Assembly (NCBI RefSeq): GCF_905475465.1
Contig: NC_062259.1
Span: 4,040,501 to 4,104,500, forward strand
Direction of reading: 5' to 3'
Source: Pieris napi
Lineage: Eukaryota; Arthropoda; Insecta; Lepidoptera; Pieridae
DNA: 64,000 nucleotides
In this document: in pieces, positions 37,695 to 49,990 of the stretch
How positions within the stretch are numbered: the stretch's first letter is position 1
How the letters are laid out: each line of letters opens with the position of its first letter
Made by a program: the position numbers and the translations under genes
The notes under the pieces: generated by a model
What the model was told of the DNA's origin: nothing
The model's input: the letters and a program-made list of their open reading frames with translations, nothing else
The model's database searches: none

Positions 37695-38585
37695 GGAATT
37701 ATAGTTGAGAATTGATCGCGAATTAATTGAGTTTCTTGAACTGAGCAATTGCAATAATTAGACGTGCGAATCGTATGACACTTTTTATTTAACTGACAAA
37801 GAGTAGTGGACTGTATACATATTTAGACAAATAGTAATAATTTCATAGACGCTCATTCACAGACATGTTTTGGAAATACATATTTATTCCATATATTTAT
37901 ATTGAACTTTTACGATTTTTATAGACATAATATGTGTGGTTTTTTTTTAAATTTGTAAATACATATAATTAATTTCTTTTAAACTCGAAGGCAATTTATT
38001 CGATATTTGTGCGCCTTGATGCATTATTTCTATATTTTTTAGGATTATATATTGATTCCATAAAATATTTCGATATTATTAAGTATTATCGTTCTAATTT
38101 AGCTAAAATTGTAATTATTTAATTTATTTTAGAAAGTTAGTGCTATTCTCGATGTATTAATTATATATTTGTTGCATACAGGTAGGCTAGTTGCGATGTA
38201 AGTTGTTGTACGAAGTTCATACTAATAACAGCCTTATTTTCTAACCTGCGGAAACAGTAAGTTTAACAGAAATAGTACAGCATTTTTAGCCGGGAATATT
38301 ATTGTATTTACAATGTGGAATATCACCGAATAGAGCTAAAACTTTAATAAATTACCTTTTAACTTAAAATAACGATTCTAATAAAAACGTTTCGGCTGTC
38401 TTAATTATTATATAAAAATATTTATTTTATTTTTGGAGAGATTCGGCCACTGTCAACCCTAACAGTCGACGCTTCAAACCTATACATTTTTTATGTAAGT
38501 ACCATTTGAATATCTGCTCATATGGTGAAAATAACCAACACGTCTTCTTTGGCGTTTGGCAGACAGCTTACCGATTTTCTTATAA
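37695..38585. other. AT-rich noncoding stretch
   Basis: No exon or RNA gene recognised. Confidence 0.4.
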
Positions 38586-40867
38586 TAGTCTAGTCGACAA
38601 GTTGAAAATGGAACAAAATAGAGATACTGCTCTTAAAATTATGTGCGATAGCTCATTGGATCCGGAATGACGTCTAGAAAAATGTGCTAAAAGCATGTAT
38701 TAGCACATAAAAAATTGCAAAAGTTATAGACAATTAAAGATGAAAAAAAAATGGCATTTAGTTTTTTGCCATTATTTAATAAACTATTAATATTTAAGAA
38801 ATTTCAAATAAAGATTCTGAAAGAAGAGGAAATTTACAATAAAAAACTCCTAGCTCCCGGAACTCTATCTCCATTATTTATAATTTTAATTTAACGCTGA
38901 AAATAGGTCTGCGGGTGAAATTTTTAGGATTCGCGCGTGGCGTCAAAAGCGACTACGGCACATTAATTTATTTATTTAAGGTATTGAATATTTATTTTTA
39001 AATTTGAAAAAAATATGGTGTGTTCTGAACACTACAATTCATTTATTCCCGTTGAAAATTTTACTTAAAATTAATTTTTCAACAAGTTAAATAATTGTTA
39101 ACTAACGAAATTTTCCCGAACGACCGTCTTAATTGTAAGTGAAAAAAAAACGTTTAAATAATGGTCGTAAAAATATTTCGCTTCGTAGAGCCTTTCTTAC
39201 ATACATACTTAACAAGATCGTGCCATAAAAGTTAAAAAAATATTTATACTTTGTTTATAACAATTTTTTTACTTAAACAAAAACTTAAAAATCCATGTAA
39301 TGTTGTTAAAAAAATTTTTTTTTTCTAAATCATCATATAATCGTTTTTTTATTAATACAAGATATTTATTGATTTGCAAAAAAAAAAATTCCCGCCATTT
39401 GTTGATAAATTTTTTTTAAACAAATTGATTAAATCAATATTTCAAAAAAAAATTTTAACACAACTTTATTACATTAAAAATTTTATGATTTAAAAAAAAA
39501 ATTTTTTTCCTTAATAACAATTTTTAATTGTTTATAATCGTTTTTTTTAATTTTATATTGTTTAAATAATTAGTTAAGATTTTTTTTTTCTAAAAATCAT
39601 AATTGACAGTCCTCTATAAAGTAACAGAAAAAAATTTTTTGAAAATTTTTTGATTATCATGAATATTACTTTTATTTAAAATTAATTTTTTTTTCTATAC
39701 TTTGTTATATATATGGTTGTTTTTGTTAATTTTAAAAGTTTTAGAAAAAAAATAAAAAAAAGTTGAATATTTGTTTATAACAACTTGGTAAGTTAATAAA
39801 CAATAGAATTGTTGATAAAAAAAAAAAAAATTCTGTTACTTTATAGAGGACTGTCAATTATGATTTTTAGAAAAAATAAATTCTTAACTAATTATTTAAA
39901 CAATAGAAAATTAAAAAAAACTATTATAAACAATTAAAAATTGTTATTAAGGAAAATTTTTTTTTTTAAAAACATTAAATATTTGATGTAATAAAATTGT
40001 GTTAAATTTTTTTTTTAAATATTGATTTAATCAATTTGTTTAAAAAAAATGTATCAACAAATGGCGGGAATTTTTTTTTTTGCAAATCAATACATATCTT
40101 GTATTAATAAAAAAACGATTATATGATGATTTAGAAAAAAAAAAATTTTAACAACATTACATGGATTTTTAAGTTTTTGTTTAAGTAAAAAAATTGTTAT
40201 AAACAAAGTATAAATATTTTTTTAACTTTTATGGCACGATCTTGTTAAGTATGTATGTAAGAAAGGCTTTACGAAGCGAAATATTTTTACGACCATTATT
40301 TAAACGTTTTTTTTCACTTACAATTAAGACGGCCGTTTGAGAAAATTTCGTTAGTTAACAATTATTTAACTTGTTGAAAAATTAACTTTAAGTAAAATTT
40401 TCAACGGGAATAAATTAATTAGTGTTTAGAACACACCATAATTTTTTCAAATTTAAAAAAAAATATTCAATACCTTAAATAAATTAATTAATGTGCCGTA
40501 GTCGCTTTTGACGCCACGCGCGAATCCTAAAAATGTCACCCGCAGACCTATTTTCAGCGTTAAATTAAAATTATAAACAATGGAGATAGAGTTCCGGGAG
40601 CTAGGAGTTTTTTATTGGAAATTTCCTCTTCTTTCAGAATCTTTATTTGAAATTTCTTAAATATTAATAGTTTATTAAATATTGGCAAAAAACTAAATGC
40701 CATTTTTTTTCATCTTTAATTGTATATAACTTTTGCAATTTTTTATGTGCTAATACACGCTTTTAGCACATTTTTCTAGACGCCATTCCGGATCCAATGA
40801 GCTATCGCACATAATTTTAAGAGCAGTATCTCTATTTTGTTCCATTTTCAACTTGTCGACTAGACTA
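38586..40867. mobile_element. Giant foldback element (2282 bp, arms about 1.04 kb)
   Basis: Two arms, about 38586-39630 and 39831-40867, are nearly perfect reverse complements from the outer end TAGTCTAGTCGACAAGTTG to the inner end (AATTGACAGTCCTCTATAAA at 39601 against its complement at 39840). The loop is about 200 bp of AT-rich sequence. TAA flanks both sides (38583-38585, 40868-40870). Landmarks shared by both arms include TTGGATCCGGAATG, TAGCTCCCGGAACTCTATCT and GCGACTACGGCAC. No open frame suggests a protein. The 3-bp target resembles that of the PIF/Harbinger-type MITEs here, but the arm length is exceptional. Confidence 0.9.
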
Positions 40868-40870
40868 TAA

Positions 40871-41490
40871 ATAAAAGTTATAAATGCTACAAGTCTGAGG
40901 CCGAGCTAGGTTGTAGAGCAAACAATATCTCTTATTTGTGTATTATGGAAATGTATTGATGATATTATATATATATATATAATATGAAATTAAAACTTTT
41001 GCCTAGACGACACAAAAAACCTTTCCGTTTTGTGAAGGTAAAAATATATTAATCGAAATATACCCCACAAAAATATTACTTATAAAAAGCAAAATATACA
41101 TATAACAAAATCTCTATGAAGATAGAGTGTGGAGGTTATATGTCGTGTTTCGGTGCGTCGCCTTTTATGACCTTATTTAATATGTGACTCATAGCAATTA
41201 CACGAGCGACATGCAAGTCACGCGCCGGTTTTCGTATTTAAAAACTTACTTAGATAAACTTAGTTCATAATGTAGTTTTAAGAAGAATTCGATTGTTTTA
41301 GTCCTAATACTAATTTAGTATCGTAATTAAAAATCTTCCAATTTTGTTAGCTGTGGAAACAAAATATTCGATTTATTTATGATTCGCATAGATTTGTTAA
41401 CAATAAAATAAACATTGTCACTATAAATTCTAAGCGTAACCGTTTATATGTGGTATGTTTCATTGCTAAATAATGAAAATTATTTTTCAG
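40871..41490. other. 5' flank or intron of the kinase gene
   Basis: AT-rich; includes a (TA)n run near 40965-40985. It ends in the acceptor ATTATTTTTCAG at 41490. Confidence 0.5.
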
Positions 41491-41516
41491 ATAAAGGTTT
41501 TGATACAACAGATACA

Positions 41517-44500
41517 ATGGACGCTCCGATTACGGCCTCCCTGGATGTAGATTTTTGTAGGCAAGATATAATTGTCAAAGAAAATGGTCGCATTACACTG
41601 GAATGTGACCTATTGAATTTGGCAAGAAAGAAACTCAAAACTTATTGGTGCAAAGACGGCGAAGTGATTAAATCTTGGCGAAGAATTAAACAGTCATCCA
41701 CTGGGAACTTTTGTAAACTTATCTTAACTTCCATCACTCCAAAAGATGAAGGAGTATATATTCTTCATTGCAATGAAGTTTTTACCCATGTAAAAGTATT
41801 ACTTTATATCAAACCAGCTAAGCCAAATATTCCAAATGGAGTATTTTACATTAAAGCGCAGCGTAGACACAGGATGGGTATGCAGACGCAGCTTACTAGT
41901 TCGAAATTTTATGCTGGCGACACCATTATGCTAGAGGCCTCATTAAAAAAAAAAAAAATTGAGGAGTTTCAATGGTTTAAGAACAATAAAGTCGTGAAAG
42001 AAGGAGCTCGAAGAATAATTTTGAATGATGATAAAATCACATCTCTCTCTATAACAAAAGCAAAAGAGACTGATGGTGGCATTTTCCATGTGGTTGGCAA
42101 AACTAAATATGGCGTAGAATCGAGTTTTGCCGAAGTAATAGTGGTAAAATTGAAGCAAGAGAAATTACCGATAGGTGATTACATTCCACGTGTCGATGAA
42201 ACATTTACGAAGACCGAAGAAGTATATGAAGGAGAAGAAGCAAGAATTATTTTTAAAATTTATTATGATAACCACACTGCGTTCGAGTATTTAAAAGATG
42301 AAAACGTATTGGAAGCTAATGATAACATTGAGGTCCAATATTACAACAGCAGATATATTGCTCTCAGATTTCTCACTGCAAGCATGATAGATACCGGAAC
42401 CTACCGGGTAACTGTCAGCAACATAGAGACAGGACGCTCAGAGACGTGCGAGTGCAAACTAATTGTTAAAAGTATGTTAAGTATGTTATGTTATGTTTAC
42501 TTTACTTTTTGATGATATCCAAAAGTAAAGTAATTAAGGTTTTAATTAATTTTATTTCAATTAATTTAATAATATTATTTCAGAAACCCGAAGAATAACG
42601 CCGAAACCAACACAAGTAAACATAGTAACACCACTAACTTCCGCTGTCACTTATTTTGGCTCGTCAATTGATTTCATGTGTAAATTTGAAATACAAGATC
42701 CAGAATTCTGCTTCGCCGTATGGGATGTTGGAGCATATAGAGTGGAAAGATCCAGTAATCAATTCAATGTAAGTTGTTAAATAAAATTTAAAGTGTTTAG
42801 CACCAATATATGTCGTAATGCAAAGATGTACGTTGGAATAATTGAATTTATCGTTTCCAGGTTTTTTGCAGAGGCTCGGAGTTTCATTTGCATATAAAAG
42901 AAGTTAAGCCCGATATGGCAGGATTAGTATTCTGCCAAATTCGTAAATCAATACCAAGAAATAAATCGGTATCTCTCTGTACCTCTATAGCAAATCTTAC
43001 CATTATTCCTCAATTGATAGGCAATGTTATTTCTACTAACCTTAAAGTTACAAACAAAGAACGCAGGTTCTACTACATTGGTGTTAAAGAGGTTGTACCT
43101 ATAAGCCTCACTGAATCCCAAACAGATAACCACGATACAGACACTGGAGAATCGACAAGTTTATCTACAACCCAAACTGATTTGTCAAGCTATTTACAAT
43201 GTGAAGAAGGTGCGAGAGGAAATGACGAAGTTAAACTAAAGGCTTTAAAGAAGGCTCCAACGCTAAGTAATACTAAGCCATTGGATACATATATAATACA
43301 TAGGAAAAGTCGATCACTAACAAGTGGAGATTATGTCACTGAGGCTATACAATTTACTGTAGTGAGTAGTAACAAAAATGGTGTTAAATTTTGTGTATTT
43401 GTTCTAGTTTGAAAAATCATTATGATCTTGCGAAATATATTTAATAGTACTTTATTTAATGTCTTGCTAATGTAATAGCGAATCTTTAATGATAACATTT
43501 TAAGGTTGGCGTCAAATAATATTTCATGCAAAATCATTTAAAGCACAAAGCCTATTTCTAGAAGCTTTTATTTTACTGCTGGATATGCGATTTATTTTTA
43601 AAAGCAATTTGCGAATACAAACAATACGCTAGTGCAATGGTTTTAATAGCGGAAAAATAAACTCAAATAACCAATGTTTTTACGCAGGAGCCAAGATCCG
43701 CGCCCTCGGATGAAAACAACGGCAATTCGATGATTATTACATACAGCAAGTAAGTTACATTTTCTTTATTAATGAATAAAAATATTTCTACGTCCTCATC
43801 TCAAATCTCTATATTTATATAAATCATAAGGGAAATTTTCACTTGTTGGATTTTTTTATTGTCACCTCTAAAAAGTATTTAAATATTACATTACAATTAG
43901 TTATTTCAAATGTCCATCGCAACCAATTATCCTGCTCTTCGAATCGCTTGCTCACTGCACGTCGTTTTGTTTCCGACCCTATTTTGGCAGATTACAACTC
44001 CCCTCTAGCTAGATTAAAATTAACATCGAACAAGAGAAAAAACCTGCCTCGGGAATCTACTATAGTTAGTTATAGTTTTACAGAAATTATTATTATGTGC
44101 TAATTTTGCTAGCGGCTTAGTTTTAAAATAATATAATATATAAAATGTTATAAATACATGCGTATTACGTTCGATGACGAACCTTGTTAATATTTTGTTC
44201 AATCTTTGTATAGACTAGACAAGGCTGTTTATTGGATGGAAGCAATTTCTAACAGTCCTGAGATTTTTCAAAAAATTATCGTCGAAAATGGAATTCACGA
44301 GGATGCGAACACACCCAACGGTGCGGTCCAAAGACTACATGCCATTGTCTTCAAATGGTATGTATTCTTAAATCGACTTTCACTTTTTATTATATTGATT
44401 TTTTCGCAAGAGAAATGAACGTAAACATTATGTTTATTTGAGTATCATTTGATCTCCGATGAGATGATGGTTCGTTCGATTTACATTTTCTCCATACAGG

Positions 44501-47500
44501 CCTTTTAGGGACATGCTATGCAACTAGTTCATTCTTTTCTTCTGGTAGTATATATTTATATAGCGTATTTACCATGGAACTCGCTAAGTGTCACGGAGAA
44601 TATTACTAAACTTATTTCTATAGTAATATCCTTTCTAAATAAATATATAATCGATGCTATGTTAGATTAAACAACGATTCTATATAGACAGAAAAGAGAA
44701 AACTGGGCATCATGGCGCGAAGTAAATTTATAGTTTATATGATTTTGTTTGTTAGGAAAAGCTCCCAATAAGCTAGTATTCATGTTTACATCTGGAACAT
44801 CGCCGTCATCCACTAATTTGACTGTAGCAGCAGCTATGTAAAGATTAGGTTATTTTTTTCTTAAATGGCAATTTTTTATTCATTATTAATCAAGAAGACT
44901 TACTGTGACTACTATGACTAATAATTGCTTATACTCGTACTACGTTAGGTAGAACAATCCAACTGTAAATTCAAGGCTTTGTCATTCGAGATTTTTGCTT
45001 TATTTAATTTACGTATGACCGTAAAATGTCACAAGTTCTAAGCTTTGCTTAATTGTGTGATTTCGACAGGGAAAATCCGGCCGACTACTGGTTTGAAGTT
45101 GAAATGTTAGACGCTGAAGAATTCGAGGGGTCTGGGGTAACCAGTACTCCACAATTCAAATTGCTAGATGCTCCAGTTGAGAGAATCTTGAAATTCCGCA
45201 TACGCGCATTGCACGTCAGGGAAGATTATTACATTTATGAAAATATTGGTAAGATTATATTATGCTATTTGATTATACCTAGGTAACACTGAGAATGTTT
45301 AGAAAATGAAAAACGGCTAATGTAGAAAGTTGCCAATACTTTTATTGCTTTTCGAAGTAATCTCCGTTCCTCTCTACACATCGTCGCGTTCGTTGGAACC
45401 ACTGAGAAATGCAGTGGGCCCATTCTTCCTTAGGGGTCACTTCCATGGCATTTTCGTATGATTTCACCGCATCTTCGGGGCTCGTAAAGCGATTACCTTT
45501 TTATATTTTATTTAAATACCTCGATTTTTTTGATCCACGACATTTTGACCACCCTGTATATATCGCAGCCTATCATAGGATTGTTGTTGAGTAAGCCCAC
45601 AACGAAAGTCATAATAAATCATTGACCGAAAATTTTGTCGCTTTAGGTTAATTTCCACGTCTAACAAGAGTAGATTTGCCGCCAATTCACAAAAACAAAT
45701 GACAAATAAATGCAATATACTAGATTAGGTTACCAAAGAGTTCTAAAATTGAAATTCAAAAACGTTTTCATTAACAATGTTTCTAACTGGCCAGTTCTAA
45801 ACCTTTTCAGTGTCACCCACGTATGTTGTCATCAACGGAGAAAACGAAATTATGTACTAATTCAATTACTTTATAAAACTAGAAACATGGATAATAGTAA
45901 ATAATGTAATGAATTCGCGTTTATAGCCGGTATTTAAGTTTTATTTAATGAAAAATTAATGTGTTCCAGTTGTATATTCTCTATTCCAAATTAAGCTGTT
46001 TATTAGAGAATTATACATTCAATGGGCTAAAACCATATCCAACTAAATCTAAAAAGTATCAGATCACTTTAAAGGCCGATTTACATTATCTTAGTGTATA
46101 GCAGAGTGCTTTAGGATAGTACTTTAGTTGAAACATGTAAACGCTACTTGCTTTAGTACGGTTCTATTTGACTTTCAAGTTGAATCAAAATAGAATCGCT
46201 TTTTATTTTTCTTTCAAGTGATAGCCCTCCCGCGCCCGCGCAACCCCGAGATCTTCCCTCGTTGTGTGTAAACCCGTAATTTAGTAAAATCTTTTGTGCA
46301 CTCTGCACAAGTGCCGTGAAACGTGTGCGTGTTTTTTGATTTTTAAAGATGGCTAAATGGTCGGAAGCTACAACTATAAAATTTATGTCTGAATATGTTG
46401 TTACACGAATGTTTGTGGAACGTTAAAAACAATTTATACTTAAATAAACAGGCTAGGCATTTGGCATACACTGCCTTAAAAGAAGCTATTTTATTTATTA
46501 TTTATATTAAGTTTATTTATTTCGAATAAAATCTCGTCTTCTATTTTTGTTCCATAATTACGTTAGTATTTTGCGTAGAATAGAGCGTATTTGCCGACGT
46601 CGTTGCTGATACTCTACTGGAAGAAATGTAAACGTTCACTCGCAACGCACTAAATCACTAAAGAACTTGCCTTTCAACTTGTACTAAAATACTCTCCTAA
46701 ACACTAAGATAATGTAAATCGGCCCTAAGCCAAAGAAATGTTTTCACTGAAAACGACACAATTACAAGTTTAAGCCTAATATTGAATGTGATATTACTTT
46801 TAAAACCTTTATCTTCATAATCCGTCTAAGCTTTTAGTGGAACACATACATTCTCAGTGATCATGTTTTAAAATTTGTACATACCTACCTATCCGGCAAC
46901 GTACTCGCAAGTTCACTGGTATTGAAAATGTCCACGGCGGTTATGATTTAACATAATCATAACCGCCGTGAAATATTATATCGTTAACTAATATTATAAC
47001 ATAAACTTCAGCGTTCAAAATGAGATCAGAACCATGGAAATCGGATTACCTGGCGAGATGTTCGAGGATTCTGATGATTAAAAATTATAAGACAATTTTC
47101 AAAGAAACCGGGGTTAAATTGGGGGGTGGAGCTTACGGGGATGTCGATTTAGTGAGATTTATCACTGGAGAAAACTATGCTGCGAAAAATATTGATACAG
47201 CAATAAATATTATGAAGACCAGGTCCTTGAGGGAGTACCATACACTAGCTAGTTTGTCCCATCCAAAGTTGGTCCGAATGTACTTATCATTCTGCGGAAA
47301 CGAAAACACCATATTAATTATGGAGTTGTAAGTATTTTTTTATTTAAATTAACATGTATTTTCAGTCACATTAAACACTGTGCGTCTCTTATAAAAGACA
47401 AGTGTCTCCGTAGTTCCGCCACCAATTGAGCCTACATTTCATATGCACTTTGCAACCAATATCTTATCTTTTGAGTTTGAAACTCTATTTCATAGTATGC

Positions 47501-49079
47501 TATAAGATTTATAATAAAGATTAATAGACGATAAGAATTTTTCATATGTTTATGTTATTAATAACTTTAGAAAATAATTATGTAAAGATAAAAGTAAATA
47601 TACAGCAAAAATGTTCACTGGTGTGTTTTCCAATTGCTTTGGAGCTTTGCTCAGTAAAATAGATTGAAGTACGATGTTTCATAACAGCTTTAATTTAACA
47701 GATTTTTTACACTTATGTTTTTAGTTTGAGGGGGGGAGAACTTTTCGAAAGGTTGGTGGAGGATGATCACATGAACGAGACGGACGTCATTTTCTACATA
47801 CGTCAGATATGCGAAGCTCTTCGATACCTTCACTCGAATAACATCATTCATATGGACCTCAAACCAGAAAACATACTTTGCGAAAGTCAAAACACCCGGC
47901 TGGTGAAGTTAGCTGACTTCGGCCTCGCACATCAGATAAAAGACTTTGAGGACTTAACCTTAAGGACCGTGTATGGTACCAAGGGCTACGTGGCTCCAGA
48001 AGTACTTAATTTCGAACCATTGACTACTGCCTGCGATATGTGGAGCTTTGGAGTGCTAACATATTTGCTGTAAGTACCTACCTAAATTGCGAAATACCTA
48101 GCCGACTTGGTAGGCTTTTAACTCAACTTTAAAGGTTAAGTTATATAAAAATATAGATTTTAAAATCAATAATTCAATTTATGCTTATTCGCTTTAACTG
48201 TCTTTTTTTAAATTGATAAGAAGGCTGTATATTTTATTACAATAATGTATGTCATTCATACTAACAAATTAACTTGTCTAGATTATCTGGAATGTTGCCT
48301 TTCACCGGGTCTAACACGTCTGAGATATTTTCTGCGATAAGACGTGGTCAATTCAACTACTACGACCCTGCCTTCAACAACATATGTCATCTCGCAAAAG
48401 ATTTCATAAATAACCTGTTAAAGTCACGCCCTGCGTCTAGAATGACAGCTGCAAACGCTTTAGAGCACAGGTGGCTAAAAGAGGGCCCATCGAATGGTTT
48501 CGGTAACAGCCCTCTGAAGAAGACCACAGATAATCTCCGGGATTATCTCGCAAAAAATCGAAACAGGTGGCAGGTATGATTTCGCTTTTATAGTTTAGCG
48601 TAAACATGAGTGTTTGCCTTTATAAGCTGTGTTACAGCTGTGTAAAAAATCATTATTAGTTTTCTGAAACCTAACCTAACAGCTCTCAACACATCTGCTC
48701 ATAGTCTAGCTGACTGATTGCAAGATAAAGACTTATATAAAAAAAAAAAGTTTTCCGAAAAGCGGGCGTGAGACAATTCCGTATAGCGCCGCATTTGACT
48801 TAACTTTCATAATTTCAAAATAACTTCAAAAATCAAATTTACAAAAGTTTTCAAAAGCCAAAACATTAGTGTCAAAAAGAATATAACATCATTTTAAAAG
48901 CACCAATTACTTTTTTCTTTAGACCTTTAAGTGTCGTATGTAACTCACTTTTGCTGTTTAATATTAGAGGATTATATTATGCTAAATGTCTTTGTACACA
49001 GAGGGCCGGTAACTTCGTGATCGCAGCTCGACGCTTGCGCAGGCCTCTACCAAAGTCCCAGAATGAAGAACGTACTTAA
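41517..49079 (+). CDS. Ig-repeat protein kinase of the MLCK/titin family, complete, 10 coding exons, 1018 aa
   Basis: Exons: 41491-42471 (ATG 41517), 42584-42768, 42861-43361, 43688-43749, 44214-44357, 45070-45248, 47012-47327, 47725-48069, 48282-48573, 49002-49079. The frame is continuous over nine GT-AG introns (3057 nt with stop). Domains: four Ig-like folds at about residues 4-100, 105-210, 220-318 and 327-430; an acidic Ser/Thr-rich linker; an Fn3-like region (FRIRALHVREDYYIYEN) before the kinase at about 703-960; and a basic tail. The kinase is most like myosin light-chain kinase, Stretchin-Mlck and Unc-89/titin kinases, which phosphorylate myosin or scaffold the sarcomere. The first Ig lacks some usual cysteines. 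The 5' end may be spliced to an upstream noncoding exon. AATAAA at 49235-49240 is a likely poly(A) signal. Confidence 0.88.
45340..45500 (-). pseudogene. mariner transposase C-terminal fragment
   Basis: The minus strand reads FTSPEDAVKSYENAMEVTP, EEWAHCISQWFQRTRRCV and NGDYFEKQ then stop, which matches the end of mariner-family transposases. Just beyond, TTGACCACCCTGTATATA looks like a transposon terminus. It is inserted in intron 6 of the kinase gene. The catalytic part is absent. Confidence 0.75.
46073..46725. mobile_element. Harbinger-like element, parent of the 28540 MITE (653 bp)
   Basis: The ends match the 28540 MITE (AGGCCGATTTACATTATCTT on the left, AAGATAATGTAAATCGGCC on the right), with TAA on both sides (46070-46072, 46726-46728). 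Between them is about 480 bp absent from the MITE, including a MADF-like coding stretch. It lies in intron 6 of the kinase gene. Confidence 0.85.
46349..46500 (+). pseudogene. MADF-domain accessory protein start, frameshifted
   Basis: From ATG 46349 the frame reads MAKWSEATTIKFMSEYVV, then a one-base insertion near 46403 shifts it; the +1 frame continues HECLWNVKNNLYLNKQARHL and AYTALKEAI. A start with W, an acidic residue and a helix, then CLWN and a basic helix, is the MADF/Myb-SANT pattern. PIF/Harbinger elements commonly carry such a DNA-binding partner. It is truncated right after the first conserved block. Confidence 0.7.
46933..46970. repeat. Perfect 16-bp hairpin next to kinase exon 7
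   Basis: CACGGCGGTTATGATT at 46933-46948 is perfectly complementary to 46955-46970, with a 6-nt loop. It lies about 40 nt upstream of the acceptor at 47011 and could fold in the pre-mRNA near the branch site. Confidence 0.8.
47012..49079 (+). other. Kinase domain and calmodulin-type tail of the Ig kinase gene
   Basis: All catalytic landmarks are present: glycine loop LGGGAYGDV, ATP-binding lysine in YAAKNI (about residue 734), the helix-C glutamate in LREYHTL, HMDLKPEN (Met where Arg or Leu is usual, Asp kept), ADFGLA, GTKGYVAPEV, DMWSFGVLTYLL, and PASRMTAANALEHRWL. An active enzyme is therefore expected. After the domain, LAKNRNRWQRAGNFVIAARR parallels the autoinhibitory/calmodulin-binding helix of MLCKs (basic residues, Trp, spaced hydrophobics). 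The last exon supplies RAGNFVIAARRLRRPLPK and a short end. The lack of Arg in HRD suggests activation-loop-independent regulation, as in MLCK. Confidence 0.88.
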
Positions 49080-49234
49080 ATTCATCAAATTATGTTCGTG
49101 TTGTGGTAAGTGTTTTTCGGTTTTATTTATAAATACCACGAAACTGATATAAAACTAACTATTATACTAAAAAAATTCTGGTTATGTCTAAAACGGACGG
49201 ACATCTAATATCTAACCTTGTAACATTCAAACGA

Positions 49235-49240
49235 AATAAA
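49235..49240 (+). terminator. Candidate poly(A) signal of the kinase gene
   Basis: AATAAA about 155 bp after the stop codon, followed by a T-rich stretch. Confidence 0.5.
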
Positions 49241-49655
49241 CACTTTTTTACAGTTCATCCTATTCTGGAGACGCGTACAAGATAAATGGGTAGTGTAATG
49301 TTGGGTATCTAGAGCCGTTTGAGCCAAAGTCAAAGCTATAGCTACATTGGTTCTAAAACCAGTATAGTAAAAGTAGCTAAAAGCGAAATATTGTAATATA
49401 TATTTACTTTAAAATCAATCAAAAAGTAAACAGTCTTAACAGCTTCACTGTCCAAGCATGAAAGTGGAAGTCCCGTCACGTCACGCGTTTTTATGAAAAA
49501 TACTTACCAATTTTAACACATTGTTTCATCTCACCTTACTAGAAAAAAAAAGTTGCTGTATGTCCCAGCACTTTGTAACTCCTCAGTGATATGTACTGTC
49601 AAGTCCGCGCGATATACGCAACTATCCCCGTGCGTCCACAACTCCAAAAAGCTTA

Positions 49656-49850
49656 AGGTGGGAACTGACCAACGTTACGAGGTGTAATGTAACATGTAAT
49701 GTAATGTTACACAGCGAGCATTCGTGCAGTCAGTACGTCGTGTTACGGGGAAAAACAACGTAACACGACGTACTGACTGCACGAATGCTCGCTGTACAAC
49801 ATTACATTACATGTTACATTACACCTCGTAACATTGGTCAGTTCCCACCT
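49656..49850. mobile_element. Near-perfect hairpin MITE (195 bp)
   Basis: Arms of about 90 nt begin AGGTGGGAACTGACCAACGT and end CGTCGTGTTACG around a loop of about a dozen bases (GGGAAAAACAA). TTA flanks both ends (49653-49655, 49851-49853). It sits between the two convergent genes. Confidence 0.9.
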
Positions 49851-49990
49851 TTAGAAGTTGTACCGTAGCGTAAGCGTAGACACTGAACACGTGACGCACG
49901 TATGTACTGTGAACGTGTAGAGCTTTCCGTCTACAGACCTCATATGGTTTGTGGACAGTGAACCTGTTAATAATGTTATTTCACAGTATT

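Noticed and set aside
41448..41490. Upstream ATG at 41448 as start of the kinase protein
   Set aside because: It lies before a strong acceptor (TTATTTTTCAG at 41490), so it is intronic or untranscribed in the preferred model; ATG 41517 is used.
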